This document shows, piece after piece, positions 45,901 to 56,086 of a stretch of 64,000 nt of DNA. The notes below the pieces were generated by a model. It was not told the origin of the DNA. It searched no databases and worked only from the letters and a program-made list of their open reading frames with translations. The DNA lies in the NCBI GenBank assembly GCA_947474565.1, contig CANJIS010000002.1, positions 124,001-188,000 of the forward strand. The letters run 5' to 3'. The translations under genes and the position numbers were made by a program. Position 1 is the first letter of the stretch. Every line of letters starts with the position of its first letter. Origin of the DNA: Alphaproteobacteria bacterium (GTDB taxonomy: Bacteria > Pseudomonadota > Alphaproteobacteria > Micropepsales > Micropepsaceae).

Positions 45901-46536
45901 ATGCGCGCGGCTCTTATCGATTACGGCTCCGGCAACCTCGCCTCAGCGGCGAAGGCCCTGGCGCGCGCGGCCGGCAGCACCGGACTTGAAATCATTACCA
46001 CCGCCGATCCGGAAATCGTGCGCGATGCCGAACGCATTGTGCTGCCCGGCGTGGGCGCCTTTGCCGATTGCATGCGCGGCCTGTCCGCCGTGCCCGGCAT
46101 GGTGGACGTGCTGCGCGAAAAAGTTTTGAAAGAAGGCGCGCCGTTTCTGGGCATCTGTGTCGGCATGCAGTTGCTGGCCACGGTGGGGCGCGAGTTCGGC
46201 GATCATGCCGGACTGGGCTGGATCGCGGGCGACGTGGTGAAGATCACCCCCAGCGATACAGCGCTGAAGATTCCGCACATGGGTTGGAATGAATTGAAGA
46301 TGGTCCGCAGCCACGCGGTGCTGGACGGAATTCCCGATGGCGCGAATGTCTATTTCGTCCATTCCTTTCAATTAAACCCGGCCCTGGAGGATGATCTTCT
46401 TGCCACCACTGATTATGGCGGGCCCATCACCGCTATGGTTGGTAACGAGAATATTGTCGGTACCCAGTTTCACCCTGAAAAAAGCCAGGCCTATGGCCTG
46501 AGGCTTTTGGAAAACTTTCTGCGCTGGAAGCCATGA
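45901..46536 (+). CDS. hisH: Imidazole glycerol phosphate synthase subunit HisH
   Basis: 211 aa. Glutamine amidotransferase subunit feeding ammonia to HisF. Nucleophile Cys86 in [10 protein letters not shown] and the His/Glu pair in TQFHPEKSQ complete the triad. ATG at 45901 is chosen over a longer start inside the preceding intergenic region. The stop overlaps hisA by 4 nt. Its obligate partner hisF is not in this window. Confidence 0.97.
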   Translation: MRAALIDYGSGNLASAAKALARAAGSTGLEIITTADPEIVRDAERIVLPGVGAFADCMRGLSAVPGMVDVLREKVLKEGAPFLGICVGMQLLATVGREFGDHAGLGWIAGDVVKITPSDTALKIPHMGWNELKMVRSHAVLDGIPDGANVYFVHSFQLNPALEDDLLATTDYGGPITAMVGNENIVGTQFHPEKSQAYGLRLLENFLRWKP

Positions 46537-47264
46537 TCATATTCCCCGCCATCGATCTGAAAGACGGCCAGTGCGTGCGCTTGAAGCGCGGCGTGATGGA
46601 AGATGCCACCGTGTTCAATTCCGACCCCGGTGCGCAGGCCGCGATTTTTCAGAGCCAAGGATTTCAATGGCTGCACTGCGTCGACCTGAACGGCGCCTTT
46701 GCCGGCAAAAGCGCCAACAGCGATGCGATCAAGGCCATCCGTGCCGCCATAACCCTTCCCATCCAGATGGGTGGAGGCATCCGCGATCTGGCCGCGGTCG
46801 AGGGCTGGCTGGCAGCCGGCATCACCCGCGTGATCCTGGGCACCGCGGCCCTGACCAATCCGGAATTCGTGAAAGAGGCGGCCCGCAAATTTCCTGGCCA
46901 GATTGTGGTCGGGGCAGACGCCAAAGGGGGCAGGATCGCCACCGAGGGCTGGGCCGAGGTTTCCGCGCTGACCCCTGTGGAACTGGGAAAGCGGTTCGAG
47001 GACGCCGGGGTGGCCGCGATCCTGTTCACGGACGTGGACGGGGACGGGCTGCTCAAAGGGGTGAATGTGACGGCGACCGCCGCCCTCGCCCGGGCCCTGA
47101 CCATCCCGGTCATCGCCTCGGGCGGAGTAGGGTCCATCGCCGATATTGACGCCTTGAAGGTGGCCGAGGCCGATATCGCCCCTAAGAAAATCGAAGGCGT
47201 GGTGGTGGGCCGCGCCCTGTATGACGGGCGGATCGATCCGGCAGAGGCCTTGGCCCGCGCCTAA
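46533..47264 (+). CDS. hisA: Phosphoribosylformimino-AICAR-P isomerase
   Basis: 243 aa (beta/alpha)8 barrel. Begins [20 protein letters not shown] with the catalytic Asp, has [18 protein letters not shown] and the second Asp in [12 protein letters not shown], and ends with the phosphate motif [16 protein letters not shown]. Fourth step of histidine synthesis. It converges with parB 14 bp away, where hisF would usually follow. Confidence 0.98.
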   Translation: MIIFPAIDLKDGQCVRLKRGVMEDATVFNSDPGAQAAIFQSQGFQWLHCVDLNGAFAGKSANSDAIKAIRAAITLPIQMGGGIRDLAAVEGWLAAGITRVILGTAALTNPEFVKEAARKFPGQIVVGADAKGGRIATEGWAEVSALTPVELGKRFEDAGVAAILFTDVDGDGLLKGVNVTATAALARALTIPVIASGGVGSIADIDALKVAEADIAPKKIEGVVVGRALYDGRIDPAEALARA

Positions 47265-47278
47265 GGTTTGATCGGCGG

Positions 47279-48133
47279 CTAAACTTTAGACAGGCGGCGG
47301 ACGACCTCGTCCAGCTGCTCCAGGGTTTTGTAGCTCACCCGGATTTCCCCACCTTTATCCCCTTTGTATAAAACTTGAACCTTCAGGCCCAAGGCATTGG
47401 AGACGCTGGATTCCAGTTGGCTAATATTGGGGTCCGAACGCTGTTTATTCACAGGCTTTTTCTTCGGCACCGAACGCTGTTCGGCCTGCCGGACATTCAT
47501 GCCCCCGGCGAGAATCTCACGGGCGGCAGCTTCCGGGTCGGGGGCGTTTAACAGTGTTCGGGCATGCCCGGCCGTCAGCTTGCCTTCCCGGATCAGGGCC
47601 TTCACCCCCTCCGGCAGCTTCAGCAGCCGGATGGTGTTGGCGACATGGGGGCGGGACTTGCCGACCTCCTGGGCCACCTGTTCCTGGGTGCGGCCGAAGC
47701 GGTCGATCAGCTCCTGATAGGCCAGCGCCTCTTCCAGCACATTCAGGTCGGCGCGCTGGACGTTCTCGATGATGGCCAGTTCCAGGGCCTCAACATCGGC
47801 CAGTTCCCGAACCACCACCGGCACGTCATGCAGCTTGGCCATCTGGGCGGCGCGCCAGCGGCGCTCGCCCGCCACGATCTCATAGCTCTCCCCCCCTAAG
47901 GGCCGGACCAGGATGGGGGACAGAACCCCCTTCTCTTTTATGGATGCCGCCAGGCTGGCGAGCTCATCTTCGCCGAAAAATTTGCGCGGCTGAAATTTGC
48001 CGGGCTTGAGAAACGCCACCGGCAGACTGCGCGTCGGTTTGGGCGCCTCGGCCCGCACCGGCACATTCTCGTCGCCGATCAGAGCGGACAGGCCCCGGCC
48101 CAATCCGCGACGCGGTTCTTCCTTGGGTGTCAT
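47279..48133 (-). CDS. parB: Chromosome partitioning protein ParB
   Basis: 284 aa. Binds parS and spreads as a CTP-dependent clamp. N-terminal RRGLGRGLSALIGDE, CTP-binding GERRWRAAQMAKLHDVPVVV and ENVQRADLNVLEEALAY, HTH EQVAQEVGKSRPHVANTIRLLKLP, C-terminal dimerisation domain. The stop of parA overlaps its start by 4 nt. Two parS sites lie 1.4 and 1.9 kb away. Confidence 0.98.
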   Translation of the reverse strand: MTPKEEPRRGLGRGLSALIGDENVPVRAEAPKPTRSLPVAFLKPGKFQPRKFFGEDELASLAASIKEKGVLSPILVRPLGGESYEIVAGERRWRAAQMAKLHDVPVVVRELADVEALELAIIENVQRADLNVLEEALAYQELIDRFGRTQEQVAQEVGKSRPHVANTIRLLKLPEGVKALIREGKLTAGHARTLLNAPDPEAAAREILAGGMNVRQAEQRSVPKKKPVNKQRSDPNISQLESSVSNALGLKVQVLYKGDKGGEIRVSYKTLEQLDEVVRRLSKV

Positions 48134-48939
48134 GCCGCGACCCGAATCTTTTCGCGTTGAATCAATTCGCCGGCGAGCTTGATGTAAGCCTGACTGCCGG
48201 GACAGCGCAGATCATAGACCAGCGCCGGCACGCCATGACTGGGCGCTTCGGAAATCCGGACATTGCGTGGAATCACGGTGGAATAGACTTTTTCGCCCAT
48301 GTTCTGGCGCACATCCGCCGCCACCTGGTCGGAGAGTTTGTTGCGCTTGTCGAACATGGTGAGAACGATGCCCTGGATCTCCAGACCCGGATTGATATTG
48401 GCGCGCACCAGCTCAATCGTCTTGAGCAGCTGGCTGAGACCTTCCAGGGCAAAGAATTCGCATTGCAGCGGCACCATCACCGCATCGGCCGCCGTCATCG
48501 CATTGATGGTGAGCAGCGTGAGGGACGGCGGGCAATCAATCAGCACATAGGAAAAAGCATTTTCTCCGTGTGCGGAGTATTCCTCGAGCGCGTCCTTCAA
48601 AATGAAATTGCGGCGGGGTAGGTCGATCAGCTCCAGCTCGGCGCCGGACAGATCCACCGTCGCCGGCACGATCGAAAGTTTGGGAATGCGGGTGGGGACG
48701 ATGGCCTCGCCCAGGCTGGCTGTGCCGGTGAGGACGTCATAGGTGGTGAGCTTGCGCGACGCCCGGGGAATGCCCAGCCCGGTGGAGGCATTGCCCTGAG
48801 GGTCGATGTCGATCACCAGGGTGGACTCGCCAATCGCGGCAAGCGCCGTACCCAGATTGATGGCCGTGGTCGTCTTACCGACGCCGCCCTTTTGGTTGGC
48901 CACGACCAGAACGCGCGGTTTTTTGGGAGTCGTGATCAT
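48130..48939 (-). CDS. parA: Chromosome partitioning ATPase ParA
   Basis: 269 aa. Deviant Walker [19 protein letters not shown], Walker A' IDIDPQGNASTGLG and DCPPSLTLLTINAM. Moves ParB-bound origins. The ATG at 48939 gives [19 protein letters not shown] and makes an unusual 65-nt overlap with the end of rsmG, whose tail is rich in Arg and Lys; a shorter ParA start is not available before the Walker motif. Confidence 0.97.
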   Translation of the reverse strand: MITTPKKPRVLVVANQKGGVGKTTTAINLGTALAAIGESTLVIDIDPQGNASTGLGIPRASRKLTTYDVLTGTASLGEAIVPTRIPKLSIVPATVDLSGAELELIDLPRRNFILKDALEEYSAHGENAFSYVLIDCPPSLTLLTINAMTAADAVMVPLQCEFFALEGLSQLLKTIELVRANINPGLEIQGIVLTMFDKRNKLSDQVAADVRQNMGEKVYSTVIPRNVRISEAPSHGVPALVYDLRCPGSQAYIKLAGELIQREKIRVAA

Positions 48940-49558
48940 TGTTCGCCAGCTCGGTGAGCTCCAGAAGCGTCCCGGAGGGATCGCTCAGGCTTGGATGCTG
49001 CCTGACTTTCATCTTCCAAGATTTATGGGCTTCCGTCAATTCAGACCCCACATTTTGTCCTTTTAGAAACAGACAAACGCTGTTCGGACCTGTGAATGCC
49101 TGCGCGTAGCCGAGAAGCTGGGGCAGGGAGGCCAAGGCCCGGGCCGTCACCACATCAAAGGGCTGGCGGGGAGCGTCTTCCATCCGAAGATTGCGGACTG
49201 TGACGTCCAGCTTCATGCGCTCTGCCGCCGCCACCAAGAAAGCAGACTTCTTGGCGGTGGCCTCATACAAGGTAACAGAAACCCGGCCTCGCAGCATCTC
49301 CGCCAGAACCAGCCCCGGAAAGCCTGCACCAGAGCCCAGGTCAGCCAATGTTCGGGCTGTGGCCGGAACCAGAGGTGCGAGCTGGGCAGAATCCCAGAAA
49401 TGACGATGCCAGAGGCCTTCCAGGGAACGGGCGGACACCAGATTATGGCGGGCATTCCAGTCTGTCAGGGTGTCGGCATAGGCCTTCAGATGGGCCAATG
49501 TTTCACGTGAAACACCGGTTTTTTCGGCGAATTCTTGGGGTCCGAAGTCGGAACTCAA
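48875..49558 (-). CDS. rsmG: 16S rRNA (guanine527-N7)-methyltransferase
   Basis: 227 aa. SAM fold with [19 protein letters not shown] and the RsmG signature [19 protein letters not shown], plus [13 protein letters not shown]. The first parS site lies in its codons 15-21 (VSRET). The last 22 residues lie in the overlap with parA and are basic and non-conserved in appearance. Confidence 0.95.
   Translation of the reverse strand: MSSDFGPQEFAEKTGVSRETLAHLKAYADTLTDWNARHNLVSARSLEGLWHRHFWDSAQLAPLVPATARTLADLGSGAGFPGLVLAEMLRGRVSVTLYEATAKKSAFLVAAAERMKLDVTVRNLRMEDAPRQPFDVVTARALASLPQLLGYAQAFTGPNSVCLFLKGQNVGSELTEAHKSWKMKVRQHPSLSDPSGTLLELTELANNDHDSQKTARSGRGQPKGRRR
49499..49514. promoter_or_regulatory. parS site 1 (in rsmG)
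   Basis: TGTTTCACGTGAAACA, a perfect 16-bp palindrome and an exact match to the canonical ParB binding site. It codes for part of VSRET in RsmG. Confidence 0.95.
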
Positions 49559-51453
49559 GCTGTTTTGGCCCGCTTTTGGCTCTTTACATGCGCCAACACC
49601 AGGGACAGCGCGGCGGCAGTGATCCCTTCGATACGAGCGGCCTGGCCGAGGGTGGCAGGGCGGATACGCTCCAGCTTCTGGCGAACTTCGTTGGAAAGGC
49701 CGGTGACGGACCCATAATCGAGGGCGGCAGGCAGGGCGCGGCCTTCATCCCGGCGGAAAGCCAGAATGTCGGCATCCTGGCGATCCAGATACCCGGCATA
49801 TTGGGCATCGATCTCCAGCTGCTCCACCATATCGGGAGCCAGATCAGCCAGCTGCGGCCAGATGCGGGTGAGGGCGGAGAAATCCACGTCCGGCAGACTC
49901 AATAGATCGAGGGCTGTGCGGCGAACCCCGTCCTGACGGACGGCCAGGCCATGCTGGGCCGCCTGGTTGGGGGTGAGGGTAAGGGCGGTCATTGTTTCAC
50001 GTGAAACAGCCAGCTTTTTCATCTTTCCGGCAAAGGCCTGGGAACGGTTAAACCCAACAATTCCATTGGTTTGCCCTACGGCCGTCAAGCGCTGGTCGGC
50101 GTTGTCGGCCCGCAGCGACAGGCGATATTCGGCCCGGGACGTGAACATGCGATAGGGCTCGCTGACCCCCTTGGTCACCAGATCGTCGATCATCACGCCG
50201 ATATAGGCGGCGGCGCGGTCCAGAATGACGGGCGCCTGGCCGCCAGCGGCGCGGGCGGCATTCCAGCCCGCGATCAGGCCTTGGGCCGCAGCTTCTTCAT
50301 AACCGGTGGTGCCGTTGATCTGGCCGGCCAGATACAGGCGGGGGACTTTCTTCACCCCCAGGGCGGGGCTGAGTTCACGCGGATCGACATAGTCATATTC
50401 GATGGCGTAGCCGGAGCGGCGCACCACGGCCTTTTCCAGCCCCGGAATAGTGGCGATCAAAGCCAGCTGAACATCCTGGGGCAGGGAAGTGGAAATGCCG
50501 TTGGGATAGATGGTGTCATCGCTAAGCCCTTCTGGCTCAAGGAAAATCTGATGCGATTCCTTGTCCGCGAAACGGGTGACCTTGTCCTCGATGGAGGGGC
50601 AATAGCGCGGGCCAACCGAAGCGATCTGGCCGCTATACATCGGCGACCGATGCAGATTGGCCCGGATGACGGCATGGGTCGCCAGGGTTGTCCGGGTGAT
50701 GCCGCATTCGATCTGCGGCGTGCTGATTTTTTTGGTCAGAAAAGAAAAAGGCACCGGCGGATCATCGCCCGGCTGCATTTGCAGCGCGGCCCAATCAATC
50801 GTGCGGCCATCCAGACGGGGCGGCGTGCCGGTCTTGAGCCGGCCCATCGCCAGACCGAAGCCATAAAGCGTTTTGGACAATCCGATGGCCGGCGGATCGG
50901 CTTTATCGGCATCGGCTGTATGCACCGCCATGCGGCCGGCGGGAAATTGCACTTCGCCGATATGCACCAGGCCGCGCAAAAACGTGCCGGTGGTGAGCAC
51001 GACAGAGGCGCAGGAAATTTCCTCGCCGCTGGCGAGCAAAACGCCGGTGGCAATGCGTTGATCGTTTTGGACCTTTAAAATCAGGTCTTCTGCGCTCGCC
51101 TCGCGAATTTCCAGATTGGGAACCTCGCGTAAAGCGCCTTGCATCGCGGCGCGATAGAGCGCGCGATCGGCTTGCGCCCGCGGCCCGCGCACCGCCGGAC
51201 CTTTGCGCCGGTTGAGCAAACGAAATTGAATTCCCGCGGCATCGGCAACACGGCCCATCAAGCCATCAAGCGCATCGATCTCGCGCACCAGATGGCCCTT
51301 GCCCACGCCGCCGATGGCGGGGTTGCAGGACATCTCGCCTAACGTAGAAATTTTGTGCGTGAGCAGCAGAGTTTTCGCGCCCATGCGCGCGGACGCTGCT
51401 GCGGCTTCACAGCCGGCATGACCACCGCCGATCACGATCACGTCGTATTTCAT
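49555..51453 (-). CDS. mnmG: tRNA U34 carboxymethylaminomethyl-modifying enzyme, FAD subunit
   Basis: 632 aa. Works with MnmE to modify wobble U34. FAD-binding [22 protein letters not shown] at the N-terminus, [29 protein letters not shown] and the C-terminal HTH region. ATG at 51453 fits the family; the extension to 51489 overlaps mnmE. Contains the second parS site. The stop overlaps rsmG by 4 nt. Confidence 0.97.
   Translation of the reverse strand: MKYDVIVIGGGHAGCEAAAASARMGAKTLLLTHKISTLGEMSCNPAIGGVGKGHLVREIDALDGLMGRVADAAGIQFRLLNRRKGPAVRGPRAQADRALYRAAMQGALREVPNLEIREASAEDLILKVQNDQRIATGVLLASGEEISCASVVLTTGTFLRGLVHIGEVQFPAGRMAVHTADADKADPPAIGLSKTLYGFGLAMGRLKTGTPPRLDGRTIDWAALQMQPGDDPPVPFSFLTKKISTPQIECGITRTTLATHAVIRANLHRSPMYSGQIASVGPRYCPSIEDKVTRFADKESHQIFLEPEGLSDDTIYPNGISTSLPQDVQLALIATIPGLEKAVVRRSGYAIEYDYVDPRELSPALGVKKVPRLYLAGQINGTTGYEEAAAQGLIAGWNAARAAGGQAPVILDRAAAYIGVMIDDLVTKGVSEPYRMFTSRAEYRLSLRADNADQRLTAVGQTNGIVGFNRSQAFAGKMKKLAVSRETMTALTLTPNQAAQHGLAVRQDGVRRTALDLLSLPDVDFSALTRIWPQLADLAPDMVEQLEIDAQYAGYLDRQDADILAFRRDEGRALPAALDYGSVTGLSNEVRQKLERIRPATLGQAARIEGITAAALSLVLAHVKSQKRAKTA
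49993..50008. promoter_or_regulatory. parS site 2 (in mnmG)
   Basis: Second exact TGTTTCACGTGAAACA, 494 bp from the first. It also encodes VSRET, here in MnmG. Two closely spaced sites are typical of alphaproteobacterial origin-proximal parS clusters. Confidence 0.95.
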
Positions 51454-51473
51454 GGGCGGGGAAATACGCCGAT

Positions 51474-52763
51474 TTATTTCCCTATGCAAAAATCGCGGAA
51501 GACGGAATCCAATATCTCTTCCACATCCACGGCACCGGTGATGCGGCCGATGGCCCGCATCGCCAGCCGCAAATCTTCGGCAAAGAGTTCCGGAGCCGTC
51601 GCCGAGGCCGCGTGGCGCAAGGATTTCAGCGCTTCGTTCAGCGCATGGCGATGGCGCGGGCGGGTGAGGGCAGGGGCATCGCCTTGCGTTTCCAGCCGCA
51701 CAGAAACCAGCGCAGTCAGCGCCTTCACCAAATCATTCAGGCCTTCGCCGGTCTTCAAGGACAGCGAAAGCCCATCTGCATTTTTGAATCCCGGCAGATC
51801 GCTTTTGTTGCGCACCACCAGATCGGCTTTGATCGCAGGCACGTCCATTTCGGTGCCGTCCAGCAGCAACAGCGTGAGATGGCTGGCCGCCGCTTCGGCC
51901 TTGGCCCGGCGCACGCCTTCCGCCTCGATGGCATCCTGGGTTTCGCGTAAGCCTGCCGTGTCGGAGACATGGAGCGGGTAACCACCCAGATCCAGGCGCA
52001 CCCCGATGACATCCCGGGTGGTGCCCGGCGTTTCCGAAACAATGGCGATATCGCGCCGGGCCAGAGCGTTGATCAGCGAGCTTTTACCGGCATTGGGCGG
52101 GCCAACAATGGCCAGCCGCAAGCCTTCCCGCAGCGCCTCGCCGCGCCCCGAATCATCGATATGTATTTGTAATTGTTTTGTTATTTCAGAAGCCTGGGCG
52201 CGCGCAGCGGCCAATTCCGTCTCATCCACCCCATCATCCGAAAAATCGATCGCCGCCTCGGCCCGGGCCAGGGCGTGGAGCAGTCCCGTCCGCCAGCCTT
52301 CATAAAGTTCGGCCAGACCGCCTTCATATTGTTTGAGCGCCTGGCGAAGCTGAGCCGGGGTTTCGGCATCCGTCAGATCGGCCACCGCCTCTGCCCTTGT
52401 GAGATCGAAACGGCTGTTTTCCACCGCCCGGCGCGAAAACTCCCCCGGCTCGGCCGGGCGCAGGCCTTGATCCAGCAGCGCTGCAAACAAAGCCTCACGC
52501 ACCGCCCGCCCGCCATGAATATGGAATTCGGCGACATCCTCGCCGGTAAAACTGTCCGGCCCCGGAAACCAGAGCAGCAAAGCCTGATCCAGCACCGCCC
52601 CCTTCCAGGAAAGCCGGCGCAGGCTGGCGCGGCGGGGCGGCGGTGTCTGACCCGCCAAAGCGGCAAGCACCAAGGCTGCCGCCGGGCCGGAAACCCGAAC
52701 CACAGCCAACCCGGCCCGCCCTGGCGCACTCGCCAGGGCGAAGATCGTGGCGCCCTCAGACAA
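51474..52763 (-). CDS. mnmE: tRNA U34 modification GTPase MnmE
   Basis: 429 aa. N-terminal THF-binding domain ([28 protein letters not shown]), helical domain interrupted by a G domain with [22 protein letters not shown] and DTAGLRET, and the C-terminal FCIGK motif with the catalytic Cys. 20 bp upstream of mnmG, probably one operon from mnmE through parB. Confidence 0.97.
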   Translation of the reverse strand: MSEGATIFALASAPGRAGLAVVRVSGPAAALVLAALAGQTPPPRRASLRRLSWKGAVLDQALLLWFPGPDSFTGEDVAEFHIHGGRAVREALFAALLDQGLRPAEPGEFSRRAVENSRFDLTRAEAVADLTDAETPAQLRQALKQYEGGLAELYEGWRTGLLHALARAEAAIDFSDDGVDETELAAARAQASEITKQLQIHIDDSGRGEALREGLRLAIVGPPNAGKSSLINALARRDIAIVSETPGTTRDVIGVRLDLGGYPLHVSDTAGLRETQDAIEAEGVRRAKAEAAASHLTLLLLDGTEMDVPAIKADLVVRNKSDLPGFKNADGLSLSLKTGEGLNDLVKALTALVSVRLETQGDAPALTRPRHRHALNEALKSLRHAASATAPELFAEDLRLAMRAIGRITGAVDVEEILDSVFRDFCIGK

Positions 52764-53036
52764 TCAGGGCTTGCCCTTCTTGCCGGCCGCCATGCTGGCG
52801 CTGTCCCACAAAAACTTCTGGAATTGCTCAAACGCCTTGGCGCCGCCACCCCCACTTCCATTCCAAAGTGGCATCCAGGCCTGCATCATGGCCTCGGGAT
52901 CGCCGGTATCGAAGGCGGCTTTCATCCGCGCCTGCATCTCTTCCATCATTTTCTGCTGCATCGGCGCGACATCGGGCAGGCCCATGAAACGGCGGGCCTC
53001 TTCCGGGGTCATATCCACTTCAACATGCACCTTCAT
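52764..53036 (-). CDS. Small conserved protein (DUF6489-like)
   Basis: 90 aa starting MKVHVEVDMTPEEARRFMGLPDV, with a Met-rich helical middle (QQKMMEEMQARMKAAF) and FEQFQKFLWDS. ATG at 53036 follows an AAAGGAGAA ribosome site. This small protein is commonly found just upstream of mnmE in Alphaproteobacteria. No enzymatic motif; it may act in granule or membrane association, which is not supported directly. Confidence 0.75.
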   Translation of the reverse strand: MKVHVEVDMTPEEARRFMGLPDVAPMQQKMMEEMQARMKAAFDTGDPEAMMQAWMPLWNGSGGGGAKAFEQFQKFLWDSASMAAGKKGKP

Positions 53037-53152
53037 GGCGGCTTCTCCTTTCAAGAGGGCCTCTCAAGACTGGCCTTTCTGAGGCCCCCGGGCTAAGAAG
53101 CGCGGCCCAAAAACAACCCTAAAATCATGCCAAACCTTTGGCCGGGAACAGA

Positions 53153-55267
53153 ATGATGACCGTGAACACACTGGACAAGTCCGCCAGCCCCTTCCTTCTC
53201 CAGCATAAGGACAATCCGGTTGCCTGGCAGCCCTGGAGCGATGCGGTGTTCCAGGCGGCGAAAGACCAAAACAAGCCGGTCTTCGTTTCTATCGGCTATC
53301 CGGGCTGCTACGGCTCCGAGAAGTTGAACGAAGAGAGCTTCAACAATCCCGACATCGCCCAGCTGATCAACGACAATTTCATTCCCGTGCTGGTGGACCG
53401 TGATGAGCGGCCGGATATCGACCAGCTCTATCAGACCGCCTCGGTCGCCATGGGCCATACCGGCGGCTGGCCGCTGAACATGTTCCTCACCGCCGAGGGC
53501 GCGCCCTTCTTTACCGGCGGCTATGTCCCCAATCCGCCTTTTGAAGATCTGTCGTCCGGCTCCAGCGGCATGGGGATTGATTCGACCCAGCGCCTGAGCG
53601 CCGACCGCAGCGGTCAGGGCGCGCAGCCTTCCTTCAAGCGCGTACTGGGCGACATGATCGCGCTGATCAAGGACAAGCCTGAGGAAGTGGCCAGGAACGC
53701 CGCCTTCGTGATGGGCCAGATGAACAGCACCTTCAATGTGGACGCCAGCGGCAGTCTGGAATCCATTCAGCTGGACCTTGCCGCCATGCGCATCGGTCAG
53801 CGCTTCGATATTTTCATGGGCGGGTTGCAGGGCAACGCCAAATTCCCCGCCGTGGTACCGCTGGAAATTCAGTGGCGCGCTTTCCTGCGCACTGGCCTGC
53901 CGCAATATCTGCAGATTGTCTCCACCAGCCTGAACAGCATGCTGCTGGGCGGAATGTACGATCATGTCGGCGGCGGCTTCTTCCGTTACGCCATGGATGA
54001 ACGCTGGCTGGTGCCGCTATTTGAGAAGACGCTGGCCGACAATGCCCAGCTGCTCTCTATTGTCACCACCTTGTGGCAGTTCAACCGCAACGAACTCAGC
54101 CGCCAGCGCGTCGCCGAAACCATCGACTGGCTGATGCGTGAGATGCAGCTCGAAAACGGCTTCGCCAACGGGCTTGCCTCCGGCACCGACGGTGAAGAAG
54201 GCCGTTTCTATGTGTGGAGCGAAGCAGAAATCGATGCCGCTCTGGCGGGCACGTTCTCGGCGCGCTTCAAGCAGGTTTATGGCATCAAACGGGACGGCGA
54301 CTTCAACGGCAAGAATATCCTGCGCCGTTTCGGCGCCGCCACCTCGACCACCGATGCCGATGAAACCTTGATGGCAAAGCAGCGGGAAACGCTGCGGGCC
54401 CAGCGCGATAAGCGTACGCGCCCGGCGCGCGACGAAAAAATTCTGGCCGACGCCAATGGCTTTGCCATCCGCGCCCTGGCTTTTGCGGGCTCGGTGTTCG
54501 AGCGTCCCGACTGGATCGCAGCCGCGGCCAGCAATTTCGACAAAGTGGTCAAGGTTCTGGGCGAGGGCGATCAACTCTCCCATGCCTGGATCAATGGCAA
54601 GGTGCTCTCGCGCGGCATCGCCGACGATTATGTTCACATGGCCGAAGCGGCGCTGCAGCTTTACGAATCCACCGGCGACAAGCGTTATGTCGAACAGGCG
54701 CGCCAATGGGTCGAAACGCTGGATGCCAAATTCTGGGATCAGATCCGCGGCGGCTATTGTTTCACCGCCCATGATGCCGATCAGCTTCTGATCCGCATTC
54801 GTCCGATCTTTGATCAGCCTGCGCCTTCCGCCAACGGCGCGATGATTTCCATCCTGACCAAGCTGGCCCTGATCACTGGCGAAGACCGTTATGGCGAGCG
54901 CGCCCAGGCCGTGCTTCTGGCTTTTGCCGGCGAGTCCGCCCGCAACCTGATTTCCTGCGGTGAGTATCTCAACGGTTTTGAGACCTTCGCCACCGGGTTG
55001 CAGATGGTTGTGCTGGGCGACAAATCCCGTACCCAGGAATTGATGCGCACCATCTGGGGCAAGGCGATGCCCAGCCGCCTGGTTGTGCAGGTGGACCGCA
55101 GCGAAGAGCTGCCGCCCAACCACCCCGTGTTTGGCAAGCTGATGGAAAGCGGCAAGCCCACCGTCTATCTGTGCCAGCGCAACAGCCATTCCGAACCCAT
55201 CACCAGCGCGGCCATTCTGGCGCAGGCCCTGACCCTGCCGCAGCAACAGCAGGGCGCTCCAAACTAA
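53153..55267 (+). CDS. DUF255 / YyaL-like thioredoxin-fold protein, atypical active site
   Basis: About 704 aa. The N-terminal thioredoxin-like domain has SPFLLQHKDNPVAWQPW and VDRDERPDIDQLYQT, followed by an (alpha/alpha)6-type barrel typical of the YyaL/SSP411 family. Members normally carry CHWCHVM; here the site reads GYPGCYGSEKLNEESF, so the second Cys and the following His are lost. It cannot act as a dithiol oxidoreductase, although the single Cys could still react. Starts at 53153 or 53156 are equally possible. Intact frame. Confidence 0.88.
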   Translation: MMTVNTLDKSASPFLLQHKDNPVAWQPWSDAVFQAAKDQNKPVFVSIGYPGCYGSEKLNEESFNNPDIAQLINDNFIPVLVDRDERPDIDQLYQTASVAMGHTGGWPLNMFLTAEGAPFFTGGYVPNPPFEDLSSGSSGMGIDSTQRLSADRSGQGAQPSFKRVLGDMIALIKDKPEEVARNAAFVMGQMNSTFNVDASGSLESIQLDLAAMRIGQRFDIFMGGLQGNAKFPAVVPLEIQWRAFLRTGLPQYLQIVSTSLNSMLLGGMYDHVGGGFFRYAMDERWLVPLFEKTLADNAQLLSIVTTLWQFNRNELSRQRVAETIDWLMREMQLENGFANGLASGTDGEEGRFYVWSEAEIDAALAGTFSARFKQVYGIKRDGDFNGKNILRRFGAATSTTDADETLMAKQRETLRAQRDKRTRPARDEKILADANGFAIRALAFAGSVFERPDWIAAAASNFDKVVKVLGEGDQLSHAWINGKVLSRGIADDYVHMAEAALQLYESTGDKRYVEQARQWVETLDAKFWDQIRGGYCFTAHDADQLLIRIRPIFDQPAPSANGAMISILTKLALITGEDRYGERAQAVLLAFAGESARNLISCGEYLNGFETFATGLQMVVLGDKSRTQELMRTIWGKAMPSRLVVQVDRSEELPPNHPVFGKLMESGKPTVYLCQRNSHSEPITSAAILAQALTLPQQQQGAPN

Positions 55268-55364
55268 CCCCCTCTGCCTGTGTTTCCGCAAAGCTGGCAG
55301 TCTGCGGAAGGGGCTAGGATTCTGAGGCGGCGCCCGTTTAACTGGAGACCGAAAGCGGGGTCAT

Positions 55365-56066
55365 ATGGCAAATCAGCAGGTCACCATCACGGCCAAGGAC
55401 GGCGGCAGTTTCGGGGGCTATCTCGCCAGCCCGGGATCGGATCGCGGCCCGGGCATTGTGATTCTTCAGGAGATTTTCGGGGTCAACAAGGGGATGCGCG
55501 ACATCGCCGATGGCCTGGCCTCGCGCGGCTTTTATGCCCTGGTGCCGGACCTGTTCTGGCGCATCAGGCCGGGGATCGAATTGACCGACCAGAGCGAAAC
55601 CGAATGGAAAGAGGCGTTCGGCCTGTTCCAGCAATTCGACGTCGATAAGGGCGTGGACGATGTCCAGGCTGCGATCAGCTTTTTGCGCGGCCACAAGGGC
55701 GTCACCGGCAAGGTCGGCACGCTGGGTTATTGCCTGGGCGGACGCCTGGCTTATCTGTCTGCCGCTCGCACCGACACCGATGCGGCGGTCGGCTATTACG
55801 GCATCGGCATTGAAAATCTGCTGAACGAGGCCTTCCGGATCAAAAAGCCGCTTCTGCTGCATATCGCCGAGGGCGACGATTATGTTCCCCCGCCGGCGCA
55901 GGAGATGATCAAGGATCGGTTGAAGTCCAACCCCAACATCACCATCCATTCCTACCCCAATGTCGGGCATGCCTTCGCGCGCATCGGCGGCAAGCATTAT
56001 GACAAGGCCATCGCTGATCTGGCCAATGTGCGCAGCCAGACGTTCTTCCGCCAGCATCTGAGCTGA
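55365..56066 (+). CDS. Dienelactone hydrolase family protein
   Basis: 233 aa alpha/beta hydrolase. The nucleophile is Cys123 in GYCLGGRLAYL, with Asp in EGDDYVPP and His in YPNVGHAFAR. QEIFGVNKGMRDIADGLASRG is the family N-terminus. Members hydrolyse dienelactones or related esters; no aromatic degradation genes are nearby, so the physiological substrate is open. Confidence 0.92.
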   Translation: MANQQVTITAKDGGSFGGYLASPGSDRGPGIVILQEIFGVNKGMRDIADGLASRGFYALVPDLFWRIRPGIELTDQSETEWKEAFGLFQQFDVDKGVDDVQAAISFLRGHKGVTGKVGTLGYCLGGRLAYLSAARTDTDAAVGYYGIGIENLLNEAFRIKKPLLLHIAEGDDYVPPPAQEMIKDRLKSNPNITIHSYPNVGHAFARIGGKHYDKAIADLANVRSQTFFRQHLS

Positions 56067-56086
56067 AACGATCCGAGGACACAGCC

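Noticed and set aside
49348-49905. Plus-strand frame across rsmG and mnmG
   Set aside because: It includes the parS palindrome and is a shadow of two conserved genes.
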